Source of the DNA: Bin80 sp965203305
GTDB lineage: Bacteria > Bacteroidota > Rhodothermia > Rhodothermales > Bin80
NCBI GenBank assembly: GCA_965203305.1
Contig: OZ241874.1
Span: 3,100,001 to 3,164,000, forward strand
Reading direction: 5' to 3'
Length of the DNA stretch: 64,000 bases
How positions within the stretch are numbered: position 1 is the first letter of the stretch; every line of letters starts with the position of its first letter. Under the pieces are notes generated by a model. The model was not told where the DNA came from and ran no database searches. It worked only from the letters and a program-made list of their open reading frames with translations. Both the position numbers and the translations under genes were made by a program. Below, piece after piece: positions 41,969-51,176 of the stretch.

Positions 41969-43714
41969 TTACATGTGCTCGGGAGCACTGATTCCCAAGA
42001 TGGAAAGTCCATTGCATAGCGTGATTCCTGTCGCTTGTGCCAGTGACAGGCGGGCCGCCGCCGTTTCCGGCTCTTCACCAATGATACGGCATGTGTGATA
42101 AAACCGGGTAAACGCCTCGGCAATCCCGCGCAGGAAGGTCGCAAGCCGGTGCGGCTCGCATGCTTCGGCACAACCAGCTACCGCCTTCGGAAAATCAATA
42201 ATCTCCTTGATCAGGGCAAGTTCAGCTTCGTGAACGAGAAGATGTAGGCTGTCTGACGCAGGATTCGGTGCAAGATCCAGCTCTGCAGCCTTGGCAAGAA
42301 TTGAACAAATCCTTGCATGGGCATACTGTAGGTAGAACACGGGATTCTTGTCACTGGCTTCCCGTGCCAAGTCCAGATCAAATTCCAGATGTTTTCGGGC
42401 AGATCGCATCACAAAAAAATACCGTGTCACATCGGGAGTTGCTTCATCCATCAGTTCATCCAGCGTGACAAAATTTGCCTTGCGTGTACTCATCTTTACC
42501 TCTTCACCAGCACGAGTCAGTGTTACGAACTGGTAGATCACAACCCTGATCCGATCCGTGTCAAACCCCAGGACATCCAGACCGCGCAAGATATCGGGGT
42601 ATGTGCCAATATGATCCGCACCAAATATATTGATCAGAAGATCATACCCGCGATTCATCTTGTCAACATGATAGGCAATGTCAGGCAGGCGATAGGTAGG
42701 CTCCCCTGTGCGCTTGACCAATACCGTATCCGACTCTTTTCCCAGACTTGAAGTCTTGAACCATGTGGCCCCGTCCTGCTCGTAAATCATGTCCCGACCG
42801 CGCAACGCATCCAGAATTTGAGCAACCGCCCCGCTATCATACAGACTCTTCTCATTAAAGTAGTTGTCCATGGAGATCCCAAGCCGCTCAAGTGCAGACC
42901 GGATTTCCGAGAAGATGGCGGATGTAGCGGCATGCGCAAACTCGCTGCTGTCTGGTGCATCCAGAAGTTCCAGCCCACGGTCTTTTGCCAGCTCACGGGC
43001 AATCGCGGTAATGTATGCCCCCAGATATCCATCCTCTGGAAACGAATCCGAGACGGTAACAGGGGTATTGTCTGCGCCCTCCACAGACTTTGTCGCGTAG
43101 CTCTGACGATGCTCTATGGCGCGGGGTAGAGATGCAAATGGATGATATTCCTCGGCAACAACCTCCTCATACCTGCTCCGCACAGAGTCCCCCAAAACCC
43201 GCATCTGGCGACCGGCATCATTGAAGTAATACTCCCGTGTAACCGTGTAGCCGATCCATTCCAGCAGGCTGGCGATGGTGTCCCCCAGAACAGCATTGCG
43301 TCCATGCCCTACGGTTAACGGGCCTGTCGGATTGGCACTCACAAATTCGACGAGCGCATGCTTGCCTTTGCCACGATTCGAGCGGCCAAACTCCTCAGCT
43401 TTGCCAAGACAGGATTCAAGCTCGCGATAGAGATAGCGATGGGAAAACGTGAAATTAATGAAGCCTCCTCCTGCCACCGAAACAGAGTCTATATAAAAAG
43501 GATCATGTGCATTCGTCATGAATAGAGCGACAATCTCTTCTGCAATCACGGCGGGAGAGCGTCGCAAGTACCGGGCCAGTTTCATGGCACAGTTGGTCGC
43601 CAAATCGCCATGATCCGGGTTGGCAGGGGCAGACAGTTCCGGGATAAAATCGGACGGTACGCCCTGAATGGATGCGAGAATGCTTGAGAGAGCTTCCCTA
43701 AGATAGTCTTTCAT
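41969..43714 (-). CDS. argS: arginyl-tRNA synthetase
   Basis: 581 residues from the ATG at 43714 (MKDYLREALSSILAS). The open frame to 43867 belongs to the neighbour. It is a class I synthetase charging tRNA-Arg. HIGH-type motif: VSANPTGPLTVGHGRNAVLGD. Further conserved stretches are REYYFNDAGRQM and VKRTGEPTYRLPDIAYHVDK, and the KMSKS-like loop is VKMSTRKANFVTLDEL. The C-terminal helical anticodon domain ends in LSLAQATGITLCNGLSILGI. One-base gaps to both neighbours (TAAC then ATG) show a compact operon with the flavoprotein and pheA. Confidence 0.97.
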   Translation of the reverse strand: MKDYLREALSSILASIQGVPSDFIPELSAPANPDHGDLATNCAMKLARYLRRSPAVIAEEIVALFMTNAHDPFYIDSVSVAGGGFINFTFSHRYLYRELESCLGKAEEFGRSNRGKGKHALVEFVSANPTGPLTVGHGRNAVLGDTIASLLEWIGYTVTREYYFNDAGRQMRVLGDSVRSRYEEVVAEEYHPFASLPRAIEHRQSYATKSVEGADNTPVTVSDSFPEDGYLGAYITAIARELAKDRGLELLDAPDSSEFAHAATSAIFSEIRSALERLGISMDNYFNEKSLYDSGAVAQILDALRGRDMIYEQDGATWFKTSSLGKESDTVLVKRTGEPTYRLPDIAYHVDKMNRGYDLLINIFGADHIGTYPDILRGLDVLGFDTDRIRVVIYQFVTLTRAGEEVKMSTRKANFVTLDELMDEATPDVTRYFFVMRSARKHLEFDLDLAREASDKNPVFYLQYAHARICSILAKAAELDLAPNPASDSLHLLVHEAELALIKEIIDFPKAVAGCAEACEPHRLATFLRGIAEAFTRFYHTCRIIGEEPETAAARLSLAQATGITLCNGLSILGISAPEHM

Positions 43715-43715
43715 G

Positions 43716-44840
43716 TTATGTCTCCCATCTCCATTGGAACGGGGACAGGTCCACCGGAGGAGACTCATGCAGTGCCAGTGCCGCCAGCGATTCTCCAACC
43801 GCCGAGCTTGCCTTGAACCCGTGACCGGAGCAGGCACTTCCGACAACAATCCTCGGATCATTGCCATTCAGGCGATCTATGACATAGTTCTTGTCCGGTG
43901 TATTTGAATACATGCAAATCGCAGTCTTCTGGCAGGCTCCGGCCGCTTCAGGGAGAATGGTTTCCAGGACTCTTCTTACACGGGCCTCATCTTCCGGGAA
44001 AACTGTCCGGTTGACATATTCCGGGTGCGAGACAAGCTGTCCGGCATGATGCATGCCAACCTTGAATCCGCTCCCAAGATCAGGACATCCGTAACTTTTT
44101 GTTCCGTCAGATTCTTCCATGATGAATGGCAGACAGTGTTCCGGGGTACAGTGCGAACCTGTTGGCAGGAACCATGAGTTCGTCACGCGCTCAACCATGA
44201 GCGGAACAGGTGCAAAATCACGCATCCAGGCTCCGGCCGTCAAGATTATTTGCGATGCTTCAAAGGTATCCGAGGCGGTCCTGACAATGATGTGGCTCTT
44301 CTGTCTTGTGCAGGACAGAACAGGAGTTCCAAACTGACACCTCGCTCCATGTACGGCCGCTCTTCGCAAATGAGCACGCACGCAGAGTTCTGGCTGCATG
44401 TATCCTGCTTCCAGATCAAGCAAAGCAACCTGATCAGGGTTGAGGCGGTACGCAGGATAGTGCTGATGTACTTCATCGGAAGAGAGCAGACAGTGGCGGA
44501 TATTTCCTTCCATTGCACTTTTCTGTGCAGAGAGAATCATGCTGCTTTCTGGGTGGCCAATCGTGAGACATCCCACAAGGTGCATGAGTCTGGTAGAAGT
44601 CTCTTCTTCCAGTTCGCTCCATAACGAATAGGCACGAGTTAACAGAGGCAGATACTGTGCCCCCTCGGAATATGCCTTCCGTATCAGCCGGCTTTCGCTG
44701 TGGGTGGAGCCACACATATGCGGAGGAACAAAGCGGTCAATACCCAGAACATCGGCTCCCCTGCGGGCAGCATGACAGAGTGCCGCACTGCCAGCAGCTC
44801 CCAGTCCAACTACAATCATGTCAAAACGGGACTCCGGCAA
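43716..44840 (-). CDS. monomeric sarcosine oxidase-like FAD enzyme
   Basis: A 374-residue DAO-superfamily flavoprotein. The N-terminal FAD fold is MIVVGLGAAGSAALCHAARRGADVLGIDRF, followed by the family HSESRLIRKAYSEG. ILTAGAWMRDF and GFKVGMHHAG line the substrate side. The cysteine for covalent FAD attachment is in AICMYSNTPDKNYVIDRL, and the closing GSACSGHGFKASSAVGESLA matches sarcosine/N-methyl-tryptophan oxidases (SoxA/SolA group). It would oxidise an N-methylated or secondary amino acid and release hydrogen peroxide. The real substrate is not predictable. It is one base upstream of argS and 4 bp downstream of rodA. Confidence 0.88.
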   Translation of the reverse strand: MPESRFDMIVVGLGAAGSAALCHAARRGADVLGIDRFVPPHMCGSTHSESRLIRKAYSEGAQYLPLLTRAYSLWSELEEETSTRLMHLVGCLTIGHPESSMILSAQKSAMEGNIRHCLLSSDEVHQHYPAYRLNPDQVALLDLEAGYMQPELCVRAHLRRAAVHGARCQFGTPVLSCTRQKSHIIVRTASDTFEASQIILTAGAWMRDFAPVPLMVERVTNSWFLPTGSHCTPEHCLPFIMEESDGTKSYGCPDLGSGFKVGMHHAGQLVSHPEYVNRTVFPEDEARVRRVLETILPEAAGACQKTAICMYSNTPDKNYVIDRLNGNDPRIVVGSACSGHGFKASSAVGESLAALALHESPPVDLSPFQWRWET

Positions 44841-44844
44841 ACCT

Positions 44845-46110
44845 CTATACGTAGAGTGAAAATTCAGCCCGTCTCATATACATCACCAGAGCAAGCCCCA
44901 GAAGGATGAAATTGGTCAGCAAGGCAGAACCTCCATAGGAAAGACACGGGAACGGAATGCCGATCACAGGGAGCAGTCCGAGGACCATGCCAAGGTTTAC
45001 AAATACATGAATCAGAAATATTCCGGCAACACCGGCGGTAACAAGGCTCCCGAACGGGTGGTCAATCCTTTTTGCAAGAAGATTCAAGCGAAGCAGAAGT
45101 GCTGCAAAGAGCAGCAGGATCAAAATGCCTCCAGCAAATCCCCACTCCTCGCCAACAACAGAGAATACAAAATCCGTGGATTGCTCTGGGATATACTGCC
45201 CCTGGGTTTGACTGCCCTTCCGGAATCCCTGCCCCAGCCATCCGCCTGATCCGAGTGCAGCTTTTGACTGCACCTGGTGAAAGCCAACCCCCGCCTGATA
45301 TTCATCCGCTTCAGGATTGGAAAAGGATGCAATACGGGCGATATGATATGGTTTCAGGATCGTATTTTCGGACTCCAGGGCAAAGGTTGTCGCACCGACT
45401 GTCGCCGCACAGACGAAAACGCCAGCAATCACCCATTTGTAATCCCGGGTAGCAAACCATGCAATCATTCCAAGTGCACCCGCAAACCCCAAGGCTGTTT
45501 GCCAGTTGAGTATAGCCAGATATCCTGTAATCGGAGCAGCAATGATCAGCCCTACAATTCTGAGAGGCACCCCGCTGCACAGCCAGAGTATCGGGCACAG
45601 GCTTACGAAGACAAGTGCTGTTCCCAAGTCATTCTGGAGTGTAATCAGCGAGACAGGCAGGGCCAGAACTCCGATGACCATGAGTGCCACACGCATGGTG
45701 TTGCCATCCTTCATACGTGATGCCAGTACAAAAGCAGACATCAGCAGTGCCCCGACTTTGGCCAGCTCCGAGGACTGGAGACTGAACGGTCCAAGGTGGA
45801 TCCATGAGCGTGCCCCGTTGATTTCACGTCCGAATACCAGGGCTGCGATCAAAAGTCCAAGAGTAGCAAGATAGATCAGCGGAGTTAGCCGGACAAGGAG
45901 ACGTATCGGGATCAGCAGGATCATGATGAGGGCAACCGCAGAGATTCCCAGCCACATGAGCTGCTTGTCGAAATTGTTCTGGACGCTGTCTTTGAGATAC
46001 TCCTGCGCCTCCCCGTGCGTGGAGCTGTAAATCGCAACGAGCCCACCGGCACAGAGCGCAACCCAGACCAGGAGGACCGGAAAATCAAGGTTTCTGTACC
46101 AGTGCCGCAT
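44845..46110 (-). CDS. rodA: RodA peptidoglycan glycosyltransferase
   Basis: 421 residues with about ten membrane helices, SEDS family. RodA polymerises lipid II for cell elongation together with PBP2, encoded directly upstream. Conserved SEDS stretches are NGARSWIHLGPFSLQSSELAKVG, LITLQNDLGTALVF (with the essential D region), GQGFRKGSQTQGQYIPEQSTDFVFSVVGEEWGFAGG and GIPFPCLSYGGSALL. Gap to mrdA is 3 bp. The long loop before IPEQSTDF is normal for the RodA branch. Confidence 0.96.
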   Translation of the reverse strand: MRHWYRNLDFPVLLVWVALCAGGLVAIYSSTHGEAQEYLKDSVQNNFDKQLMWLGISAVALIMILLIPIRLLVRLTPLIYLATLGLLIAALVFGREINGARSWIHLGPFSLQSSELAKVGALLMSAFVLASRMKDGNTMRVALMVIGVLALPVSLITLQNDLGTALVFVSLCPILWLCSGVPLRIVGLIIAAPITGYLAILNWQTALGFAGALGMIAWFATRDYKWVIAGVFVCAATVGATTFALESENTILKPYHIARIASFSNPEADEYQAGVGFHQVQSKAALGSGGWLGQGFRKGSQTQGQYIPEQSTDFVFSVVGEEWGFAGGILILLLFAALLLRLNLLAKRIDHPFGSLVTAGVAGIFLIHVFVNLGMVLGLLPVIGIPFPCLSYGGSALLTNFILLGLALVMYMRRAEFSLYV

Positions 46111-46113
46111 AGG

Positions 46114-47949
46114 CTATTCGGATTCTGGTATGAGGGATTGACTTTGCGCAGACAGGGCACGCTTCATACGGATGTCCGTTTGCCAGGAAGGGGGGATTTC
46201 TCCCTTGAGATACTGTTCGGCAAGCAGGCTGGCAATCGGTGCTGCACACTGGCTTCCGTCTCCGGTATTCTCGCACTGGACAGCAATCGCAATCTCAGGA
46301 TTGTCAAAGGGAGCAAACATGATGAAGACTGAATGATCCGCAAGATTCCCAGGAGCCTGTGCAGTTCCTGTCTTTCCTGCGCTTGGAATCCCGGGGATCT
46401 GTGCCATCACGCCAGTTCCCTTTTCCATGACCAGTCGCATTCCCTTTCGTACAAGGTTCATATAGGTGCTGTCAATCTCCAGTGGAATGGATTCTGGCAA
46501 GCCGGGTGGCTGGATGCGCTTGCCGGTCTCTGGCTGGATCATATGAGAGACCAGATAGGGAGGATGCAACACTCCCCCGTTGGCCAGAGCAGCTGCATAT
46601 CGGGCAAGCTGGAGCGGGGTAACCCCCATGTCCCCCTGTCCAATTCCCAGGTTCATCAGTGACGACTGCGACCAGTAATCCCTCGTTCTGTTGAAGTAGG
46701 CGGAGTCGGGAATCAGCCCGGGAGTCTGTTCTCTGATATCCGTTGGAACTCTGATTCCAAAGCCAAACCGGTTTGCAAATTCTTTGAACGCAGACAGATT
46801 CATTCGGCGGCCCAACTCGAAAAAGAATGTATTGCAGGAAGTCTGGATCGCTTTCACGACATTGACATGACCGTGTGCTCCCAGACAGCGAAAAATGCGG
46901 CCGCCTCCGACGGGATGATAGCCTCCGCAATAAATCGTCTCCTCTGCCCCCTGCTCTCCCAGAAGTTGCGAAAGCCCGAAGAGTGCCATGAACGGCTTCC
47001 AGGTAGATCCTGGTGGCATCAGATTCATGGTGGCCCGGTTATACAGCGGCTTTTCCCTGTTCCTGGTCAGAATATCCCAGTCTTCGCTCTGGATTCCATC
47101 GGTGAACAGTTCAAGCGGATAATCGGGCTTGCTGACCAGTGCGATAATGCTGCCATTGTCAGGATCCAGCGCAACCGCCGCTCCGCGCTTGTTGACGAAG
47201 AGCGACTCGGCAAGTTCCTGGACACGGGAATCCAGTGCCAGATGGACATCATAGTATTCGCGTGGCTGTTGATCCGCCTGTCCCTGTGCATATGGCATCA
47301 CCTCCAGTCCATGGGTGTTCACCCAGCGTCTGGTTATACCGGGGACTCCACGCAACCATGCCTCATACCCCCGCTCAATCCCCGTCTTTCCTAACAGGTC
47401 TCCCTGCCTGTAGAGGGCAGAATCCGTTTGCATCCCTGTCAGCTCTTCCCTGTTAATCTCCCCAATATAGCCCAGCGCATGCGAGGCATGCGCACCTGCA
47501 GGATAATTTCGCAACTGTTTGATCTCTGCCCCGACACCAGGGAGCAGATAGGAGTCCTCAACGACCCTGCTGTACTGTTCAAATGAAACATTGGAGAAAA
47601 CTGGACTTGGCCGATATCTATTCCATTTCTCGGCCTCCTTGAGATGCGAGACAACGACGGAATCAGCTACCCCCATATGTCTTGTCAACAGCGGCATGCG
47701 GGTCTGATCAAAGTATTTTGGTGTGACCGTAATTGTGTACTTCGGCACATTATGTACCAGCAGGACACCGTTTCTGTCATAGATGGAGCCTCGAGCAGGC
47801 AGTACACGTATGTCACGCAACGCGTTGCCGTGTGCAACATCCGCATGAACTTTTCGCTTGACAACCTGCAAGTGAAAAAGCTGGAACCCCAAGATTGCCA
47901 GGATGCAGATAACCGCACAGTTCAGGAGGATGTACCGGATGCTATTCAA
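46114..47949 (-). CDS. mrdA: penicillin-binding protein 2 (elongation transpeptidase)
   Basis: A 611-residue class B PBP. An N-terminal membrane helix (RYILLNCAVICILAILGFQLFHL) anchors it. The pedestal has ALRDIRVLPARGSIYDRNGVLL. The transpeptidase domain shows SxxK in PPGSTWKPFMALF (about S314), SxN in IQTSCNTFFFELG and KTG in SAGKTGTAQAPG. It crosslinks glycan strands made by RodA. It is divergent from the gene at 48066 across a 116-bp gap that must hold both promoters. Confidence 0.96.
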   Translation of the reverse strand: MNSIRYILLNCAVICILAILGFQLFHLQVVKRKVHADVAHGNALRDIRVLPARGSIYDRNGVLLVHNVPKYTITVTPKYFDQTRMPLLTRHMGVADSVVVSHLKEAEKWNRYRPSPVFSNVSFEQYSRVVEDSYLLPGVGAEIKQLRNYPAGAHASHALGYIGEINREELTGMQTDSALYRQGDLLGKTGIERGYEAWLRGVPGITRRWVNTHGLEVMPYAQGQADQQPREYYDVHLALDSRVQELAESLFVNKRGAAVALDPDNGSIIALVSKPDYPLELFTDGIQSEDWDILTRNREKPLYNRATMNLMPPGSTWKPFMALFGLSQLLGEQGAEETIYCGGYHPVGGGRIFRCLGAHGHVNVVKAIQTSCNTFFFELGRRMNLSAFKEFANRFGFGIRVPTDIREQTPGLIPDSAYFNRTRDYWSQSSLMNLGIGQGDMGVTPLQLARYAAALANGGVLHPPYLVSHMIQPETGKRIQPPGLPESIPLEIDSTYMNLVRKGMRLVMEKGTGVMAQIPGIPSAGKTGTAQAPGNLADHSVFIMFAPFDNPEIAIAVQCENTGDGSQCAAPIASLLAEQYLKGEIPPSWQTDIRMKRALSAQSQSLIPESE

Positions 47950-48065
47950 TGGATCAGAAAGATTTTTTGACTGGAAAAGGTCTGTACTAGGGAACCCGCA
48001 GGCAAGCTACGCCTATTATCATTATAAACGCAAGACTGTTCCCGCAAAGAAAACAAAATGATCAG

Positions 48066-51000
48066 GTGAATAGCTCCATGGGACATTACATGAAAGCAGG
48101 TGCATTGACTATTTTACAGACTCTTGTGATTCTCTCTCCCGTACTGGCACAGCAGTTCGGACGCAACAAGGTGCAGTATGACCAATTTCAATTCAGAAGC
48201 TTCCAGACCCCTCACTTTGAGTTTTATTACTATCCCGAGGAAAAGAGGGCTGTTGAAGATGCGGCCCGCATGGGAGAGCGCTGGTACCGCCGGCATTCGC
48301 GCACATTCCTGCGCGAGTTTCATCAGCGCAAGCCGATCATCTTCTATGCCAACGATGCTGATTTCCAGCAGACCAATGTCATCGGAGGAGCTATAGGGCA
48401 GGGGGTCGGGGGGGTGACCGAAAGTCTGAAGGAACGGGTGGTGATGCCGCTCACGGGAATCTACAAGGAAACAGATCATGTACTTGGGCACGAACTGGTT
48501 CACAGTTTTCAGTATGACATAGCTCTTTCTCGTGGAGACAGCTCCCGTTTTGCGCTTCAGCTCCTTCCCCTTTGGCTCGTAGAGGGAATGGCAGAGTACC
48601 TGTCCGTCGGCCGGGAAGATGCACATACGGCCATGTGGATGCGTGATGCAGCTTTGCGAGACGATTTGCCAACCATAGAGGACCTGACGCGAAGCAACAA
48701 GTATTTCCCCTATCGTTACGGGCAGGCATATTTGGCCTACATCGGAGGGAAGTACGGAGATGCAGCCGTCACCAGTCTGTTCAAGCTGGGGGGACGCGTA
48801 GGGGTAGATTCTTCCATGGTCTACACGATTGGAATTACGGCTGACTCGCTTTCCGTAGAATGGGCACAGGCGATTCGGGAGGCATATTTGCCTCTGATGG
48901 ATTCGCGCATACACCCTGACAGCGCGGGAACTGCCATCCTGTCAAAGGAAATCAGTGGAGGTTCCCTGAATCTCTCACCGGCCGTAAGCCCGGACGGACA
49001 GTACATTGCGTACCTGAGTGAGAAGGATCTCTTCAATATCAATTTGTTTGTCGCAGATGCCGTAACAGGCAAAACGATTCGCAAACTGCAGGCAACCAAT
49101 ACCAACCCCCATTTTGACAATATCCGCTTTATCAACTCCGCAGGTTCCTGGTCTCCAGACGGGAAACAGTTTGCATTTGTGACCTTCGTTCAGGGAGATA
49201 ACGAAATCTCCATATGGGACCTGGACAGTGGTGCAATTAAAAGCCGGGTCAGTGTGGATGGTGTCAGTGCACTTAGCAATCCCGCCTGGTCCCCGGACGG
49301 GCAGTCCATTGCATTTTCAGGGATTGACGGCGGGATCAGCGACCTGTATGTGTACAACTTGCAGAGCAGGCAGGTAAAGCAGATCACCAGTGACCGGTTT
49401 GCCGATCTGCAGCCCGCCTGGTCCCCGAACGGGGAAACGATTGCCGTCGTTACGGATCGCGGCCCGGACGGGACAAACTTTGAAACCCTTGAATATGCTG
49501 AAACGCGCCTCTCGCTCATCAACCTTGCAAGTGGGGATCACAAGGTCCTGCGTCCGTTTACACAGGGAAAACACATCAGCCCACAATTTTCTCCAGATGG
49601 GCAGAGCCTGTATTTTGTCAGCGATCAGGACGGGTTCTCTGATATTTACCGATATGACCTGCGTAGCAAAGATACGCACCGCGTGACCCGTCTCAAAACG
49701 GGAGTCAGCGGGATCACAGCACTCTCTCCGGCAATGACGGTAGCCTCTCAGAATGGAAGAGTGGTCTTTTCGGTGTACCACGATGGAGGGTACTCGGTCT
49801 TCGGACTGAGCAGTGATGAAGCTGTTGGGGAGCTTGTCGAAAACAGCACCCTCAGTTATGCCAGTATTCTTCCTCCGCAAAGTGCAGCGGGCGAAGGCAT
49901 GGTCGCTGCCTACCTGGATGATTCGCTGACCGGGCTGCCAGAGCCGCGCACATCCACAGAAAAAATTTACAATTCACGGTTGCGACTGGATTATGTTGCC
50001 CCCCCGTCAGTTGGCGTATCCGTGGGAGGATATTATGGAGGGGGAGCTTCTGGAGGAGTCGGGTTTTATTTCAGTGATATGCTGGGGAATCGGAATCTGT
50101 CTATTGTGGCGCAGGCGAACGGAACCTTCCGGGATGTGGGAGGAATGGTGCAGTACATGAATCGTGGCAGACGATTTAATTACGGTGGAATGATTGCCCA
50201 TATTCCATACTTGTACGGATACCCAAGCCGAGGTTTTAATCGCAACAACCAGTATGTTATCCAGGATATTCGGCGACGTCTATATATAGATCAGGTTCGC
50301 GGAATTGGCTCCTATCCCTTTTCAACCACCCGCCGCCTTGAGGTATTTGGCGGGTTCACCCGTTACGGGTTTGACATTGAGGCCTACAGGTATACATACA
50401 CTGCATTTGGAATTCAACGCGAGCGCAGAAAGGCAGACAAGTGCCGTAATCTGACTGCGGAAGAACGGAAAAACGTTTTATGTGAGCCGGACGGGTTCTA
50501 TTACTTTGATGCCGGGGCGGCGTATGTCGGGGATTTTAGCAATTTCGGCTTTACATCTCCCTCGCAGGGCGGGCGGTATCGGCTTGAAGTAATTCCACGT
50601 TTCGGGACGGACAATTTTGTGAGTGTCCTTGGAGATTACCGGCGCTACTTCTTCGCCAAGCCGGTTACGTTTGCCATCCGGGGCCTGTTTGCGGGAAATT
50701 TTGGCGGGGATCAAACTCGGGTATTCTCCCGGGAAAGCCTTTATTATCCCTACTATCGGGGCTTTGTCCGTGGATACAGTTATGCTTCCTTTGACTTTGG
50801 CAGAGAGTGCCGGGATACCGATTGCTCTGTCTATACACGTCTCTATGGGACCAGGGCTGCTCTGGCAAGTATGGAGGTTCGTTTCCCATTGTTGGGTACC
50901 GAGGCGTTAGGGCTGATCAACTTTCCTTACCTTCCGATGGAACTCACAGGATTCGTGGACGCAGGCATGGCCTGGAACGAAGGAGATGATCCATTCAAGA

Positions 51001-51170
51001 TGCTCAAGTTTGAGCGGGATACGCTGGATCGTGTGCCGGTGGTCAGCGCAGGTCCGTCTGCCCGATTCAATCTGTTAGGATACCTGATTTTCGAGATTTA
51101 TTATGCCTACCCGTTCCAGCGGCCGGACAAGGGAGGGCATTTTGGATTCCAGTTATTGCCGGGCTGGTAA
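48066..51170 (+). CDS. outer-membrane fusion: gluzincin-like peptidase, propeller, BamA-type barrel
   Basis: 1034 residues. A signal peptide (LTILQTLVILSPVLAQ; MKAGALT at 48090 is an alternative start) leads to a peptidase-MA-like domain with zinc motif HELVHSFQYD and the third ligand in WLVEGMAEYLS. Five or so PD40/TolB-type repeats follow (LSPAVSPDGQYIAYLS, WSPDGKQFAFVT, AWSPDGQSIAFSG, AWSPNGETIAVVT, FSPDGQSLYFVSD). The last 400 residues are rich in aromatic beta strands with the Omp85/surface-antigen pattern, ending in FQLLPGW. The barrel should sit in the outer membrane, with the peptidase and propeller probably on the periplasmic side. The same combination exists in some Bacteroidota-like and Gemmatimonadota proteins as I remember them; substrate unknown. 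Confidence 0.85.
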   Translation: MNSSMGHYMKAGALTILQTLVILSPVLAQQFGRNKVQYDQFQFRSFQTPHFEFYYYPEEKRAVEDAARMGERWYRRHSRTFLREFHQRKPIIFYANDADFQQTNVIGGAIGQGVGGVTESLKERVVMPLTGIYKETDHVLGHELVHSFQYDIALSRGDSSRFALQLLPLWLVEGMAEYLSVGREDAHTAMWMRDAALRDDLPTIEDLTRSNKYFPYRYGQAYLAYIGGKYGDAAVTSLFKLGGRVGVDSSMVYTIGITADSLSVEWAQAIREAYLPLMDSRIHPDSAGTAILSKEISGGSLNLSPAVSPDGQYIAYLSEKDLFNINLFVADAVTGKTIRKLQATNTNPHFDNIRFINSAGSWSPDGKQFAFVTFVQGDNEISIWDLDSGAIKSRVSVDGVSALSNPAWSPDGQSIAFSGIDGGISDLYVYNLQSRQVKQITSDRFADLQPAWSPNGETIAVVTDRGPDGTNFETLEYAETRLSLINLASGDHKVLRPFTQGKHISPQFSPDGQSLYFVSDQDGFSDIYRYDLRSKDTHRVTRLKTGVSGITALSPAMTVASQNGRVVFSVYHDGGYSVFGLSSDEAVGELVENSTLSYASILPPQSAAGEGMVAAYLDDSLTGLPEPRTSTEKIYNSRLRLDYVAPPSVGVSVGGYYGGGASGGVGFYFSDMLGNRNLSIVAQANGTFRDVGGMVQYMNRGRRFNYGGMIAHIPYLYGYPSRGFNRNNQYVIQDIRRRLYIDQVRGIGSYPFSTTRRLEVFGGFTRYGFDIEAYRYTYTAFGIQRERRKADKCRNLTAEERKNVLCEPDGFYYFDAGAAYVGDFSNFGFTSPSQGGRYRLEVIPRFGTDNFVSVLGDYRRYFFAKPVTFAIRGLFAGNFGGDQTRVFSRESLYYPYYRGFVRGYSYASFDFGRECRDTDCSVYTRLYGTRAALASMEVRFPLLGTEALGLINFPYLPMELTGFVDAGMAWNEGDDPFKMLKFERDTLDRVPVVSAGPSARFNLLGYLIFEIYYAYPFQRPDKGGHFGFQLLPGW

Positions 51171-51176
51171 CAGAAG

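Noticed and set aside
41968..42171. 68-residue N-terminal extension of pheA
   Set aside because: It is inside argS, is Arg-rich and unlike any prephenate dehydratase; the ATG at 41967 is one base after the argS stop.
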